This document shows, piece after piece, positions 31,170 to 39,462 of a stretch of DNA of 64,000 nucleotides. The position numbers and the translations under genes are program-made. Below the pieces are notes generated by a model, which was not told the origin of the DNA, searched no databases, and was given only the letters and a program-made list of their open reading frames with translations. This DNA comes from Lachnospiraceae bacterium. Its GTDB lineage: Bacteria > Bacillota > Clostridia > Lachnospirales > Lachnospiraceae. Where the stretch lies: assembly GCA_017527205.1 (NCBI GenBank), contig JAFXQK010000012.1, forward strand, positions 1 through 64,000, given 5' to 3'. Numbering within the stretch: the first letter of the stretch is position 1; every line of letters begins with the position of its first letter.

Positions 31170-31466
31170 ATGAACATTGTGAAAACGCAGGAAGGAAACA
31201 AGCTGACGATTGCCTTGGAGGGAAGGTTAGATACGATGACCGCACCTGAGCTGGATCAGGAGCTTAGGAGCAGCCTGGAAGGCATTCAGGAACTCGTGGT
31301 TGACATGGCGCAGCTGGAATATGTTTCTTCCGCCGGACTTAGAGTATTGCTTTCGGCACAGAAGGTAATGAATAAGCAGGGAGAGATGGTGGTAAGGAAC
31401 GTGAGCGAGCAGATCATGGAAGTCTTTGAAGTGACCGGGTTTACGGACATTCTTAACATTCAGTAA
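31170..31466 (+). CDS. STAS-domain anti-anti-sigma factor
   Basis: 98 residues. LTIALEGRLDTMTAPEL and the phosphorylation loop YVSSAGLRVLLSAQK identify a SpoIIAA-like STAS protein; the second Ser of the loop is the expected target. RBS AAAAGGAG. It likely binds the upstream anti-sigma-like protein in a partner-switching module; no sigma factor is encoded nearby. Confidence 0.9.
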   Translation: MNIVKTQEGNKLTIALEGRLDTMTAPELDQELRSSLEGIQELVVDMAQLEYVSSAGLRVLLSAQKVMNKQGEMVVRNVSEQIMEVFEVTGFTDILNIQ

Positions 31467-31496
31467 CCGGAAAATGTAATTGTATAGAACCTCATT

Positions 31497-31530
31497 CACA
31501 AAATGCTGCAGGAAACCTGCGGCATTTGTG
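31497..31530. terminator. Strong hairpin behind the STAS gene
   Basis: CACAAAATGC-TGCAGG pairs with CCTGC-GGCATTTGTG around AAA. No long T tract on the plus strand, so termination is only likely. Confidence 0.45.
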
Positions 31531-31658
31531 TTCTGAAGCATGATATAAATCTTACGTTCTTGTTAGAATTGTCGGCGAAACCGTTAGGAGAAGCCATGGA
31601 ATCAAAAGGGCACTTCCCGTATACTAAGATTATCAAAGGGATACGGGAGGTGCTTTTT

Positions 31659-32249
31659 ATGATTTGGATCAATAGTATAGTAGATGGAAGTAAGATTTTT
31701 ATAGTTCTGGCTGGACCTGTGCTGCTTTTGATGGAGTTGGCAGGGTGGATGATGACAAGAACATTTCGCCCGGTGAAATTGATACTGCGAGCAGTATTTT
31801 TATATTATCTTTGTTGTGTGTTCGCCTTGGTGTTTCTTCCGCTTCCCAGCCTCGAGGAGGCAGCAGGGCTGATCTATGAGGTGGAGCTGATGCCAATGCA
31901 TTGTCTTGTGGACGCATGCAAGAATCCGATGAGGGGCACGCTGGTCATTCTCTTTAACGTTTTGATGACGATTCCCTTTGGCATGTTTCTGAGATACTAT
32001 TTTGGCCTTGACGCGAAAAGGGTTTTCCTCTACAGTCTGGCGCTGACGACCTTGATCGAGTTTGGCCAGTTTAGTGGTCTGTTCTTCCTGTTCAAGGGCT
32101 CCTATCGTCTGTTTGAAGTGGATGATCTGCTCCTTAATACCGCAGGCGGCATGCTGGGATACCTGCTGATGGGCAAATTTGGAAGGAACTTCCCAGACCT
32201 GGAACAGACCAAGGTGATCACCGCTCGGAGAGTCATGAAGCTAGCCTAA
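31659..32249 (+). CDS. VanZ-family membrane protein
   Basis: 196 residues from ATG 31659 (RBS GGGAGG). Five hydrophobic segments. The VanZ pattern is visible: IPFGMFLRYYF, then TTLIEFGQFSGLFF and the conserved FEVDDLLLNTAGGMLGY. In the prototype VanZ contributes to teicoplanin tolerance, but most chromosomal members have unknown roles. Confidence 0.9.
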   Translation: MIWINSIVDGSKIFIVLAGPVLLLMELAGWMMTRTFRPVKLILRAVFLYYLCCVFALVFLPLPSLEEAAGLIYEVELMPMHCLVDACKNPMRGTLVILFNVLMTIPFGMFLRYYFGLDAKRVFLYSLALTTLIEFGQFSGLFFLFKGSYRLFEVDDLLLNTAGGMLGYLLMGKFGRNFPDLEQTKVITARRVMKLA

Positions 32250-32303
32250 AAGGGAATGAGATGGGAGAATCCTTAAACTTTTCTAAAGGAATGCCAAAAA
32301 GCC

Positions 32304-32332
32304 TTGAAGAGGGTTGGAGGGATTGCTATAAT
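32304..32332 (+). promoter_or_regulatory. Promoter of the flippase-like gene
   Basis: TTGAAG (32304-32309), 17-nt spacer, TATAAT (32327-32332). A small AAAAGCC/GGGCTTTT hairpin follows the start site. Confidence 0.6.
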
Positions 32333-32433
32333 AAAAGCCTGTAGGGATTTCCTTTGGGCTTTTATGATGACAGAGGTTACGTAAGCGCCTTGTATGGCGG
32401 AGCATGTAACGGCGTAAAGGATGTAGGGGACAA

Positions 32434-33489
32434 TTGGAAGGCTGTAACAAGAAAAGAAAAAAGAATATCATATGGGCATTGCTTTCGACCGTGCTTGCGG
32501 TTTTAACGGTTCATTATATACTAAAACAGAACAAAGACATGTCCTTGGGAGACCTGATGGACGTGATCCGTTCGTCAAAGACGATCTATCTGCTTTTGGG
32601 AGCATTGGCGTCCGCCTTGTTTGTCTGGTTTGAAAGTGTGGCGCTTCGGTCGATTTTAAAGCACACGAAATGTCCGCATGGAAAATGGCAGACGCTGCTA
32701 TACAGCACTTCGGACATTTATTTTTCGGGGATTACCCCTTCTGCCACGGGTGGTCAACCCGCCAGCGCCTTTTTTATGATGAGAAACGGCATCTCCGGAG
32801 GCATGGCGACGGCAGTTCTGATATTAAATTTGATGATGTATACCTTTTCCATTGTCTTTTTGGGAATTGGATCAATACTGCTAAAGCCCAATGCCTTTTT
32901 GGAGTTTGGCCTTGCGGCGAAGATCTTGATTGGCATGGGATTTGTTGGACTTACGCTACTCTCCGTGATCTTCTTTATCCTGCTTAAAAAGGAGGATTTG
33001 ATCTTCCGCCCGCTGTCAGCCCTCATTGTTTTTCTCTGTCATAAGAAACTTTTGAAGGGCAAGGAGCATAAGCTTAAGAGGATGGCGAAGATCCGGGAGG
33101 ATTACGCGAGGTGCTCCGCCATTATCTCTGGAAGAAAAAGAATTCTGTTTGGGGCGTTCTTTTGGAATCTGGTACAGAGGGCGTGTCAGATGACGGTACC
33201 GATGCTGGTATATGTTGCACTGGGCGGACAGGTGGGAAGGATGCTTCTGGTCTATGCAAAGCAATGTCTTGTCACCATAGGATACAATTTTATTCCCGTT
33301 CCTGGCGGCATGGGTATCTCGGATTATCTCATGGTTGACGGTTTTTCCTGTACGATGGGTGAGCAGATGGCCTATAACGTGGAGCTGATCAGCAGGGGAC
33401 TGACATTTTATATCTGCGTGGCAGCCAGCGGAGTTCTTACGCTGATTGGGTATTTTTGGGGCGAAAAATCTAAGGAAAAGCAAAATTAA
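32434..33489 (+). CDS. LPG synthase TM / UPF0104 family flippase-like protein
   Basis: 351 residues. TTG 32434 appears to be the start (AGGGG upstream); no ATG is close. Eight or so spans with the family's DIYFSGITPSATGGQPASAFFM and FNFIPVPGGMGISD-type segments (here YNFIPVPGGMGISDY). This is the membrane half of MprF-like proteins without the lysyl-transferase domain, so lipid translocation or an unknown transport role is likely. Confidence 0.85.
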   Translation: MEGCNKKRKKNIIWALLSTVLAVLTVHYILKQNKDMSLGDLMDVIRSSKTIYLLLGALASALFVWFESVALRSILKHTKCPHGKWQTLLYSTSDIYFSGITPSATGGQPASAFFMMRNGISGGMATAVLILNLMMYTFSIVFLGIGSILLKPNAFLEFGLAAKILIGMGFVGLTLLSVIFFILLKKEDLIFRPLSALIVFLCHKKLLKGKEHKLKRMAKIREDYARCSAIISGRKRILFGAFFWNLVQRACQMTVPMLVYVALGGQVGRMLLVYAKQCLVTIGYNFIPVPGGMGISDYLMVDGFSCTMGEQMAYNVELISRGLTFYICVAASGVLTLIGYFWGEKSKEKQN

Positions 33490-33522
33490 AAAGATATGGA
33501 TTGCATGAAAAGGAGGCAGGGC

Positions 33523-34026
33523 ATGGAATTTCAGGTGGATGTTTTTGGACAGTTTGACAAGAAGTGGGCGCTGCTCACGGCAGGTGACGAGAAGAGCTTT
33601 AACACGATGACCATCAGCTGGGGCGGCCTAGGTACGATTTGGGGAAAGCCCGTGGCAACGACCTATGTTCGCACGTCGAGATATACGCACGAATTTCTGG
33701 ACAAGAATGAGTACTTTACCATAAGCTTTTTCCCTGAGGAGTATAGGAAGGTGCTTGGCGTTCTGGGAAGCAAGTCCGGGCGCGACATGGATAAGATGCA
33801 TGACGGCGGTTTGACGGCTAAGACGGTTGAAGTTACGAAGGAGAATGGCGAGAAGGCGGAGACGATGACCTTCGAGGAGGCGGAAGTGACGCTGGTTTGT
33901 AGAAAGCTGTTTATGCAAAGACTGGAGCCGGATAACATTTTGGACGAGAACGTAAAGAAGTTCTATGCAAGCGATGCACCGCATGATGCCTATATTGGAG
34001 AGGTTGTGGAGATCCTTCGGGCATAG
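33523..34026 (+). CDS. Flavin reductase-like domain protein
   Basis: 167 residues from ATG 33523 with AGGAGG; a longer frame begins at 33496. LLTAGDEKSFNTMTISWGGLGTIWGKPVATTYVRTSRYTHEFL is the split-barrel FMN-binding motif of the flavin reductase family. Probably an NAD(P)H:flavin oxidoreductase or flavoprotein with unknown partner. Confidence 0.85.
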   Translation: MEFQVDVFGQFDKKWALLTAGDEKSFNTMTISWGGLGTIWGKPVATTYVRTSRYTHEFLDKNEYFTISFFPEEYRKVLGVLGSKSGRDMDKMHDGGLTAKTVEVTKENGEKAETMTFEEAEVTLVCRKLFMQRLEPDNILDENVKKFYASDAPHDAYIGEVVEILRA

Positions 34027-34119
34027 GATCAAAATTGGTAAAGATTCAGACGTACATTTGCAAAACACTAGGTTTTTGTTCAAGACTCAGAATCATTATG
34101 TTTTATACCACAGGTAGAA

Positions 34120-34148
34120 TGGACAAAAGGAAGCTTGTGTGTTATAAT
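34120..34148 (+). promoter_or_regulatory. Promoter of the rtcB leader, motif shared with the tRNA-array HTH gene
   Basis: TGGACA (34120-34125), 17-nt spacer, TATAAT (34143-34148). The segment from ATACCACAGGTAGAATGG to ACAAAAG around the -35 recurs with two or three differences at 3463-3485. Confidence 0.8.
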
Positions 34149-34193
34149 GGCACTTAGATAAGAAAGTTGGGCGTAGCCCGGAAAGGAAAAGCA

Positions 34194-34337
34194 ATGATCC
34201 CGGTACTGTTTCAGATTGGTAGAATGGATAAGGAATCAACGTATGCGCTGCTTCAAGACAGGAATCAGAGCATGTGTTTTGCGTACCGAAAACAAGATGA
34301 CCATAGGCAAACAGATCGGATCAAGGGTAATGCTTAA
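34194..34337 (+). CDS. 47-residue leader ORF
   Basis: ATG 34194 behind GGAAAGGAAAAGC, reading MIPVLFQIGRMDKESTYALL and ending at TAA 34337. Position mirrors the 35-residue ORF at 3557-3664 in the other leader, although the peptides are not obviously alike. Either a leader peptide whose translation gates the terminator, or a small protein. Confidence 0.35.
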   Translation: MIPVLFQIGRMDKESTYALLQDRNQSMCFAYRKQDDHRQTDRIKGNA

Positions 34338-34367
34338 TCCGGGGACGAATCAGAGAAAAATGGTGAG

Positions 34368-34407
34368 CCGCTTATCTTGTTTTGGGACAGGGTAAGCGGT
34401 TTTTTTG
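34368..34407 (+). terminator. Rho-independent terminator directly before rtcB
   Basis: CCGCTTATC pairs with GGTAAGCGG and eight T follow. rtcB can only be reached from the mapped promoter by read-through. Confidence 0.8.
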
Positions 34408-34422
34408 TGAGGTGAGAAAGAA

Positions 34423-35631
34423 ATGTTTGAAATTAAGGGAAAGGTAAATACGGCAATCTGCTACGCGACAGTAGTAGAGGACGAAGCAATAGAGCAGATC
34501 CGCCGGATGTGTGATTACTCCTTCACGGAGGGTTCCAAAATCCGCATCATGCCGGACGTGCACGCGGGAAAGGGCTGCACGATCGGAACGACCATGACGG
34601 TTGCGGGAAAGGCCGTGCCCAACGTGGTTGGCGTCGACATCGGATGCGGCATGTATACGGTGGAGCTTGGTAAGGCTGCCGTCGATTTTGAAAAGGTGGA
34701 CGAGGCGGCGCACTTTATTCCTTCCGGCATGAATATCTGGGAGGGACGGACGGAACGATTTGATCTGGAATCCCTTCGTTGCTATCGCGAGCTGAAAAAT
34801 ACAAAGTGGCTGGAGAGAAGCCTGGGAACGCTGGGCGGCGGAAATCATTTTATCGAGATTGATGAGGCGTCAGACGGAACAAAGTACCTGGTGATCCACA
34901 GTGGAAGCAGAAACCTTGGAAAGCAGGTTGCGGAGTGGTATCAGCAGCTTGCCATTGATTTACATAAAGGTATTGGGGAATATCTTGAGGCGAGGGAGGA
35001 GCTGATCCGTACGCTGAAGGAGCAGGGCCGTAAGGGCGAGATCCAGCAGGCACTGAAAAACCTCAAATGGGAGAAATACAATGGTGAGCCTGACATGCCG
35101 GCAGACCTTTGTTATTTAGAGGGGAAGTATCTGGAGGATTACCTGCATGACGTGGAGATTTGTCAGCGTTTTGCAAGAAGAAATCGTGAGAAGATGGCGG
35201 AGGTGCTTTTAGAGCGCACGGGCATGAGTGGCAGCAATGCCTTCCACACCATTCATAACTATATCGATACGGAGGAGATGATCCTTCGGAAGGGTGCCAT
35301 TGCGGCACGTCAGGGAGAAAAGGTTTTGATCCCCATCAACATGCGGGACGGAAGCGTTCTTGCCGTTGGAAAGGGAAATCCCGATTGGAATTATTCTGCG
35401 CCTCATGGCGCGGGGCGCGTTCTGTCGCGTACCATGGCGAAAAAGTCACTTTCGCTGGAGGAATATCAAGAGACCATGAAGGGAGTCTACACGACTTCCG
35501 TAAATGAGAGCACGTTGGATGAGGCCCCCATGGCATATAAGTCCCTGGCGGACATCATCGACGTCATACGAGAGTCCGTTGACGTCATTGACGTCATGAA
35601 ACCAATTTACAACTTTAAGGCAACAGAGTAG
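34423..35631 (+). CDS. rtcB: RtcB-family RNA ligase
   Basis: 402 residues, the normal length. All hallmark blocks are present: RIMPDVHAGKGCTIGTTM, GVDIGCGM with metal ligands Asp72 and Cys75, LGGGNHFIEID, HSGSRNLGKQV (His159), FHTIHNY, and SAPHGAGRVLSR with His328 as the guanylylated residue. RtcB joins RNA 2',3'-cyclic phosphate (or 3'-phosphate) to 5'-OH ends with GTP and Mn2+. It is the tRNA-splicing ligase of archaea and animals and an RNA repair enzyme in bacteria. No rtcA or rtcR is nearby; instead a leader with terminator precedes it and a small HTH gene follows, the paralogue of the one inside the tRNA array. Confidence 0.95.
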   Translation: MFEIKGKVNTAICYATVVEDEAIEQIRRMCDYSFTEGSKIRIMPDVHAGKGCTIGTTMTVAGKAVPNVVGVDIGCGMYTVELGKAAVDFEKVDEAAHFIPSGMNIWEGRTERFDLESLRCYRELKNTKWLERSLGTLGGGNHFIEIDEASDGTKYLVIHSGSRNLGKQVAEWYQQLAIDLHKGIGEYLEAREELIRTLKEQGRKGEIQQALKNLKWEKYNGEPDMPADLCYLEGKYLEDYLHDVEICQRFARRNREKMAEVLLERTGMSGSNAFHTIHNYIDTEEMILRKGAIAARQGEKVLIPINMRDGSVLAVGKGNPDWNYSAPHGAGRVLSRTMAKKSLSLEEYQETMKGVYTTSVNESTLDEAPMAYKSLADIIDVIRESVDVIDVMKPIYNFKATE

Positions 35632-35634
35632 TGC

Positions 35635-35697
35635 AAAGCACCAGCAGACTTGACTGCTTGTGCTTGCACAAGAGCAGTCAAGATCTGATGGTGCTTT
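35635..35697. terminator. Long inverted repeat behind rtcB
   Basis: AAAGCACCA...TTGACTGCT pairs with AGCAGTCAA...TGGTGCTTT across a 12-nt self-complementary TGTGCTTGCACA. The A-rich start and T-rich end allow termination on both strands. Confidence 0.65.
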
Positions 35698-35713
35698 ATA
35701 GTACGAAGTACGA

Positions 35714-35745
35714 TAACCTCGATTACGCGAAGCGTAAACGAGGTT
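35714..35745. repeat. Short palindromic repeat
   Basis: AACCTCG-TTACGC-GAA-GCGTAA-CGAGGTT. A 3-nt GAA loop on a perfect stem is the same style as the inserts in the tRNA genes and the repeats near 60 kb. Confidence 0.55.
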
Positions 35746-35800
35746 AAGGCACTACGAAGCTTGTCTTCTCGTTTCTCACAAGCCGGAACAGGAGGAGCAT

Positions 35801-36061
35801 ATGATGAGAAACATCCCCGTAATCGACGTAATCAGAACGGGGCAAAGAATTACGGAGCTTAGAAAGGCAGCAGGCTTAACCGTGCGGGACCTGCAGGAAA
35901 TCTTTGGATTTACCACGCCTCAGGCAATCTACAAGTGGCAGCACGGAACGGCAATGCCTACCATCGACAACCTGGTTGTGTTGTCCGTGGTATTCGGCGT
36001 TTCCGTTGATGACATCTTAATCCTTCAGGGTGCTGACACGGCGCTGGCACTCGGAGCATAA
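35801..36061 (+). CDS. Small XRE-type HTH regulator behind rtcB
   Basis: 86 residues, ATG 35801 or 35804, RBS AGGAGGAGC. Pattern PVIDVIRTGQRITELRKAAG, TVRDLQEIFGFTTPQAIYKWQHG, PTIDNLVVLSVVFGVSVDDILI matches the HTH protein at 3748-3972 over nearly its whole length. It likely regulates rtcB or shares operators with its paralogue; the ACAGGTAGAATG element ahead of both leaders is the best candidate. It is 169 bp behind rtcB with an inverted repeat between. Confidence 0.85.
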   Translation: MMRNIPVIDVIRTGQRITELRKAAGLTVRDLQEIFGFTTPQAIYKWQHGTAMPTIDNLVVLSVVFGVSVDDILILQGADTALALGA

Positions 36062-36062
36062 A

Positions 36063-36085
36063 GGGGAGGGAAACCTCCCTTTTTG
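36063..36085 (+). terminator. Terminator of the HTH gene
   Basis: GGGAGG-GAAA-CCTCCC followed by five T, starting within a few bases of the stop codon. Confidence 0.85.
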
Positions 36086-36189
36086 CTTGTCAAATTTGTT
36101 GCTATTTCAAACTAAAAATGGTATGATAAATTGATGGCTTGCGGAGTTTTTCGCACAAATCGTGAGACAAGGATAAAAAGGAGATTGGC

Positions 36190-38190
36190 ATGAACGGGAA
36201 AAATGCTTGGAAGCAGCTTTGGCTGGCGTATGACAAGAAAAAGGAATTGGGAAACGGCGTCTATGTTGAGAAGGTTTCCCTGATCGGCTTTGACGAAGAG
36301 AATCGCGTCGTGAAAAGTGCGTTGCAGGAACTGAAAAAAGGCGTATCTGGCATGCTGGGCGTGACGGCAGAGGTGACAGAAAAGGATGCAGAAGCCAAGG
36401 GGCTGGTTCTGAAAAAATGTGATGAGCTTCCTAAGGAGAGTTATTCCATCAAGGAGGAAGGCGGTAAGCTTACTCTCATGGCAGGCGATGAAAATGGCCT
36501 GCTCTATGGCGTGTTCCATCTGCTTCGTCAAATCTCCATGGAAAAGAAGCTTTCAGGAATGAACGTAACCTGTAAGCCTGACAATCCGCTTCGCATGTAT
36601 AACCATTGGGACAACATGGATGGCAGCATTGAGCGAGGCTATTCAGGCAATTCCTTCTTCTTCGTGAAAAATGACATTGTGATCGATGAAAGAACGAGGG
36701 ACTATGCACGCCTTGTCGCCAGCGTTGGCATCAATGGAGTCGTAATCAATAACGTCAACGTAAAGCAGGCGGCAAGCTGGCTGATCTCTGATCGCTTTTT
36801 TGAGAAGGTGGCAGAGCTTTCCAAGATTTTTGCAGACTATGGCATCAAGTTTTTCCTGAGCCTGAATTTTGCGGCAACGATAGAGCTGGGCGGTCTGGAC
36901 AGTGCAGATCCCTTGGATGAGCGCGTGATCGCCTGGTGGAAGGAAAAGATGAAGGAGTGCTTCGCAAAAATCCCGAATCTTGGCGGTTTTCTGGTGAAGG
37001 CGGACTCTGAAGGACGCCCTGGTCCGTTCACCTATGGAAGGACGCAGGCCGATGGCGCCAATATGCTGGCTGAGGCCGTAAGACCCTATGGCGGTATCAT
37101 CATTTGGAGATGCTTTGTCTATAATTGTAAGCAGGACTGGCGTGATTATAAGACGGACAGGGCGCGTGCAGGATATGATAACTTTATCCAGATGGATGGA
37201 GACTATGCGGAGAACGTGATTTTACAGATTAAGAACGGTCCCATGGATTTCCAGATCCGTGAGCCGATTTCGCCCTTGCTTGGCGGATTAAAGAAGACCA
37301 ATCAGATGCTCGAGGTGCAGGTGGCACAGGAGTACACGGGTCATCAAATTGACGTATGCTATTTGATTCCCATGTTCAAGGAGGTTTTGGATTTTCATAC
37401 CTATTGCAAGCCTGGCGCAGATACCGTTGCTGACGTCATCAGCGGTCGTACCATGGGAAATCAAAATACGGGCATTGCTGCCGTCATCAACACGGGTAAT
37501 GATGCAAATTGGACGGGAAATGATCTTGCAGCTGCCAATCTTTATGGCTTTGGACGTCTGGCTTATCAGACCTCTCTTTCCGCAGGGGATATTTTGGACG
37601 AGTGGATTCCCATGCAGATTTCTACGGATCCCGAGGTCATCAAGGTCATAAAGGACATTTTGCTACGCTCTCGTGAAACCTATGAAAAGTACACGAGCCC
37701 GTTGGGAATCGGCTGGATGGTAACGCCGCATGATCATTATGGCTGTAGCGTGGACGGCTATGAGTATGATCGCTGGGGTACTTATCACAGGGCAGATCAT
37801 CTTGGCATAGGAGTAGACAGATCTGACAAGGGAACCGGATACGCGCAGCAGTACTATGAACCGAATGCCACTGCATATAATTCCGTGGAGAGTTGTCCGG
37901 AAGAGCTATTGTTGTTCTTCCATCATGTGCCCTATACCCACGTGCTTAAAACGGGGAAGACCTTGATCCAGCATATCTATGACTCTCATTTCGAGGGCTA
38001 TGACGAGGCGGAAGGCTTCGCAAAGGCATGGGACGGCCTGGAAGGAAAGGTGGACGCGGAGGTCTTTGCCAACGTGAAGGAGCGCTTTGGAAGGCAGCTG
38101 GCCAATGCAAGAGATTGGCGCGATCAGGTGAATACCTACTTCTATCGAAAGAGTGGCATTCCCGATGAAAAAGGAAGGACCATTTACTAA
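36190..38190 (+). CDS. GH67 alpha-glucuronidase
   Basis: 666 residues, normal for the family. LRMYNHWDNMDGSIERGYSGNSFFF is the GH67 entry to the catalytic barrel, and GGFLVKADSEGRPGPFTYGRT and MDGDYAENVILQIKNGPMDFQIREP are further conserved blocks. No signal peptide, so it acts in the cytoplasm on imported aldouronic acids from glucuronoxylan, removing 4-O-methyl-glucuronic acid. RBS AAAAGGAG. No transporter is adjacent. The following adenosine deaminase gene is in the same direction 70 bp on. Confidence 0.95.
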   Translation: MNGKNAWKQLWLAYDKKKELGNGVYVEKVSLIGFDEENRVVKSALQELKKGVSGMLGVTAEVTEKDAEAKGLVLKKCDELPKESYSIKEEGGKLTLMAGDENGLLYGVFHLLRQISMEKKLSGMNVTCKPDNPLRMYNHWDNMDGSIERGYSGNSFFFVKNDIVIDERTRDYARLVASVGINGVVINNVNVKQAASWLISDRFFEKVAELSKIFADYGIKFFLSLNFAATIELGGLDSADPLDERVIAWWKEKMKECFAKIPNLGGFLVKADSEGRPGPFTYGRTQADGANMLAEAVRPYGGIIIWRCFVYNCKQDWRDYKTDRARAGYDNFIQMDGDYAENVILQIKNGPMDFQIREPISPLLGGLKKTNQMLEVQVAQEYTGHQIDVCYLIPMFKEVLDFHTYCKPGADTVADVISGRTMGNQNTGIAAVINTGNDANWTGNDLAAANLYGFGRLAYQTSLSAGDILDEWIPMQISTDPEVIKVIKDILLRSRETYEKYTSPLGIGWMVTPHDHYGCSVDGYEYDRWGTYHRADHLGIGVDRSDKGTGYAQQYYEPNATAYNSVESCPEELLLFFHHVPYTHVLKTGKTLIQHIYDSHFEGYDEAEGFAKAWDGLEGKVDAEVFANVKERFGRQLANARDWRDQVNTYFYRKSGIPDEKGRTIY

Positions 38191-38280
38191 TCCGTGCAAG
38201 GAAGATGGTCACTCGAGGAAATGGATGGGGCGATAAAATATGAGAAAGCATAGAGCTCATTTTTGGATCGTGGTATTTTC

Positions 38281-39363
38281 ATGAGTTTTCTCCTGTGTTT
38301 GGCTGGATGTGCGGGCCGCGGGGAAAATGGTAAAGATCCAACGGATCAGGGAGGAGCGGCTTTGGAAGAGCAGAAATTTGCTACGAAATACATAGATCTG
38401 CACCTGCATTTGGACGGTGCCGTGACGACGGAAATTGCGCGGGAGCTTGCCAGGCTCCAGGGTATTTCGCTTCCAGAGGATGACAAGGAGCTTCTAAAGC
38501 GCCTTACCGTTCCGGATGATTGCGAGAGCCTAAATGATTTTTTGGAGTGCTTTGCGCTGCCCCTTTCCCTCATGCAGACCAAGGAAGGATTAAGTGAAGC
38601 CGTAAGATTGGTCGCGGATGCCTGCAAGGCGCAGGGCGTCATCTACGCAGAGCTTCGTTATGCACCCCAGCTTCACTGCGACCAAGGCATGACGCAGGAG
38701 GAGGCCGTTCAGGCAGCTTTGGATGGGATTTCCAAGACGGACTTAAAGGTGAATTTGATCCTGTGTTGCATGCGCGGCGAGGGGAACGAGGATGCAAATG
38801 AAGAGACGCTTCGTCTTGCAAAGAAGTATTTGGTGGAGGACGGCGGCGTTGTCGCAATTGACATAGCAGGCGCGGAAGCATTGTTTCCCACGGCGAATTA
38901 CCGCGAATTGTTTGCCAAGGCGAAGGAACTGGGCATTCCGTTTACGATTCATGCTGGCGAGGCAGATGGCGCGAAGAGTGTGAAGCTTGCACTGGAATAT
39001 GGAGCCAGACGCATCGGGCATGGCGTGCGAAGCTTTGAGGATCCGGAGGTCATTCAGCTCCTTAAGGAGAAGCAAATTCCGATGGAGATGTGTCCTACCA
39101 GCAATCGGCAGACGCATGCCGTGGAGGATATGTCCGCATATCCCTTTATGGAGTATTTTCGGCAGGGACTTAAGGTGACGCTGAACACGGATGATCCGGG
39201 AATTGAGGGGACGACTCTTGCCAGGGAGTTTCGTTACATGGAGCAAACCTTTGGTCTTACCCCAGCCGGGGAGAGGGTGCTCTTAGAGAATTCCGTGGAG
39301 GCGGCGTTCACCACGGAGAAGGTAAAGGAATGGCTGCGTTCCGAATTGGGATTGAATAAATAA
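38281..39363 (+). CDS. Adenosine deaminase, apparently lipoprotein-targeted with a disrupted signal
   Basis: 360 residues from ATG 38281. The metallo-hydrolase core is complete: YIDLHLHLDGAV, FTIHAGEADGAKSV, RIGHGV, MCPTSNRQT and LNTDDPGI hold the zinc and catalytic residues. The start MSFLLCLAGCAG contains a lipobox-like LAGC. Just upstream, in another frame, ATG 38240 encodes the basic start MRKHRAHFWIVVFS, exactly what such a signal lacks. One extra base in the T run at 38260-38264 would join the two. So either the gene has suffered a 1-bp deletion or the sequence has an error. Bacterial adenosine deaminases are normally cytosolic. Confidence 0.85.
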   Translation: MSFLLCLAGCAGRGENGKDPTDQGGAALEEQKFATKYIDLHLHLDGAVTTEIARELARLQGISLPEDDKELLKRLTVPDDCESLNDFLECFALPLSLMQTKEGLSEAVRLVADACKAQGVIYAELRYAPQLHCDQGMTQEEAVQAALDGISKTDLKVNLILCCMRGEGNEDANEETLRLAKKYLVEDGGVVAIDIAGAEALFPTANYRELFAKAKELGIPFTIHAGEADGAKSVKLALEYGARRIGHGVRSFEDPEVIQLLKEKQIPMEMCPTSNRQTHAVEDMSAYPFMEYFRQGLKVTLNTDDPGIEGTTLAREFRYMEQTFGLTPAGERVLLENSVEAAFTTEKVKEWLRSELGLNK

Positions 39364-39462
39364 CGGGCGAAGCTTTTGGAAAACATTTGGCGAAAAGCGC
39401 CTGTCGGACGGAAACTACCTACGGTAAGAAACAGTTAGAGATGGAAAGGAACGGAAGGACGG

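Larger units (their letters stand above)
34155..34407 (+). ncRNA. About 250-nt leader RNA ahead of rtcB
   Basis: Bounded by a strong promoter and by a terminator ending 15 bp before the rtcB start codon. It starts with a GGGC/GCCC hairpin, contains a 47-codon ORF, and a possible long pairing CGGTAC (34201)/GTACCG (34283). AGATTGGTAGA inside looks like a tRNA D-loop, but no T-loop was found, so a Y-RNA-like identity is not supported. It may be an attenuator or a stable small RNA. Confidence 0.55.

Noticed and set aside
34201..34290. Y RNA-like or pseudo-tRNA in the rtcB leader.
   Set aside because: A D-loop-like AGATTGGTAGA and an acceptor-like CGGTAC/GTACCG exist, but there is no T-loop motif, and the same bases form a translatable ORF with an RBS. 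Mentioned only as a possibility.
34050..34410. T-box or other known riboswitch before rtcB.
   Set aside because: No T-box sequence (AGGGTGGNACCGCG) and no aptamer consensus known to me is visible.
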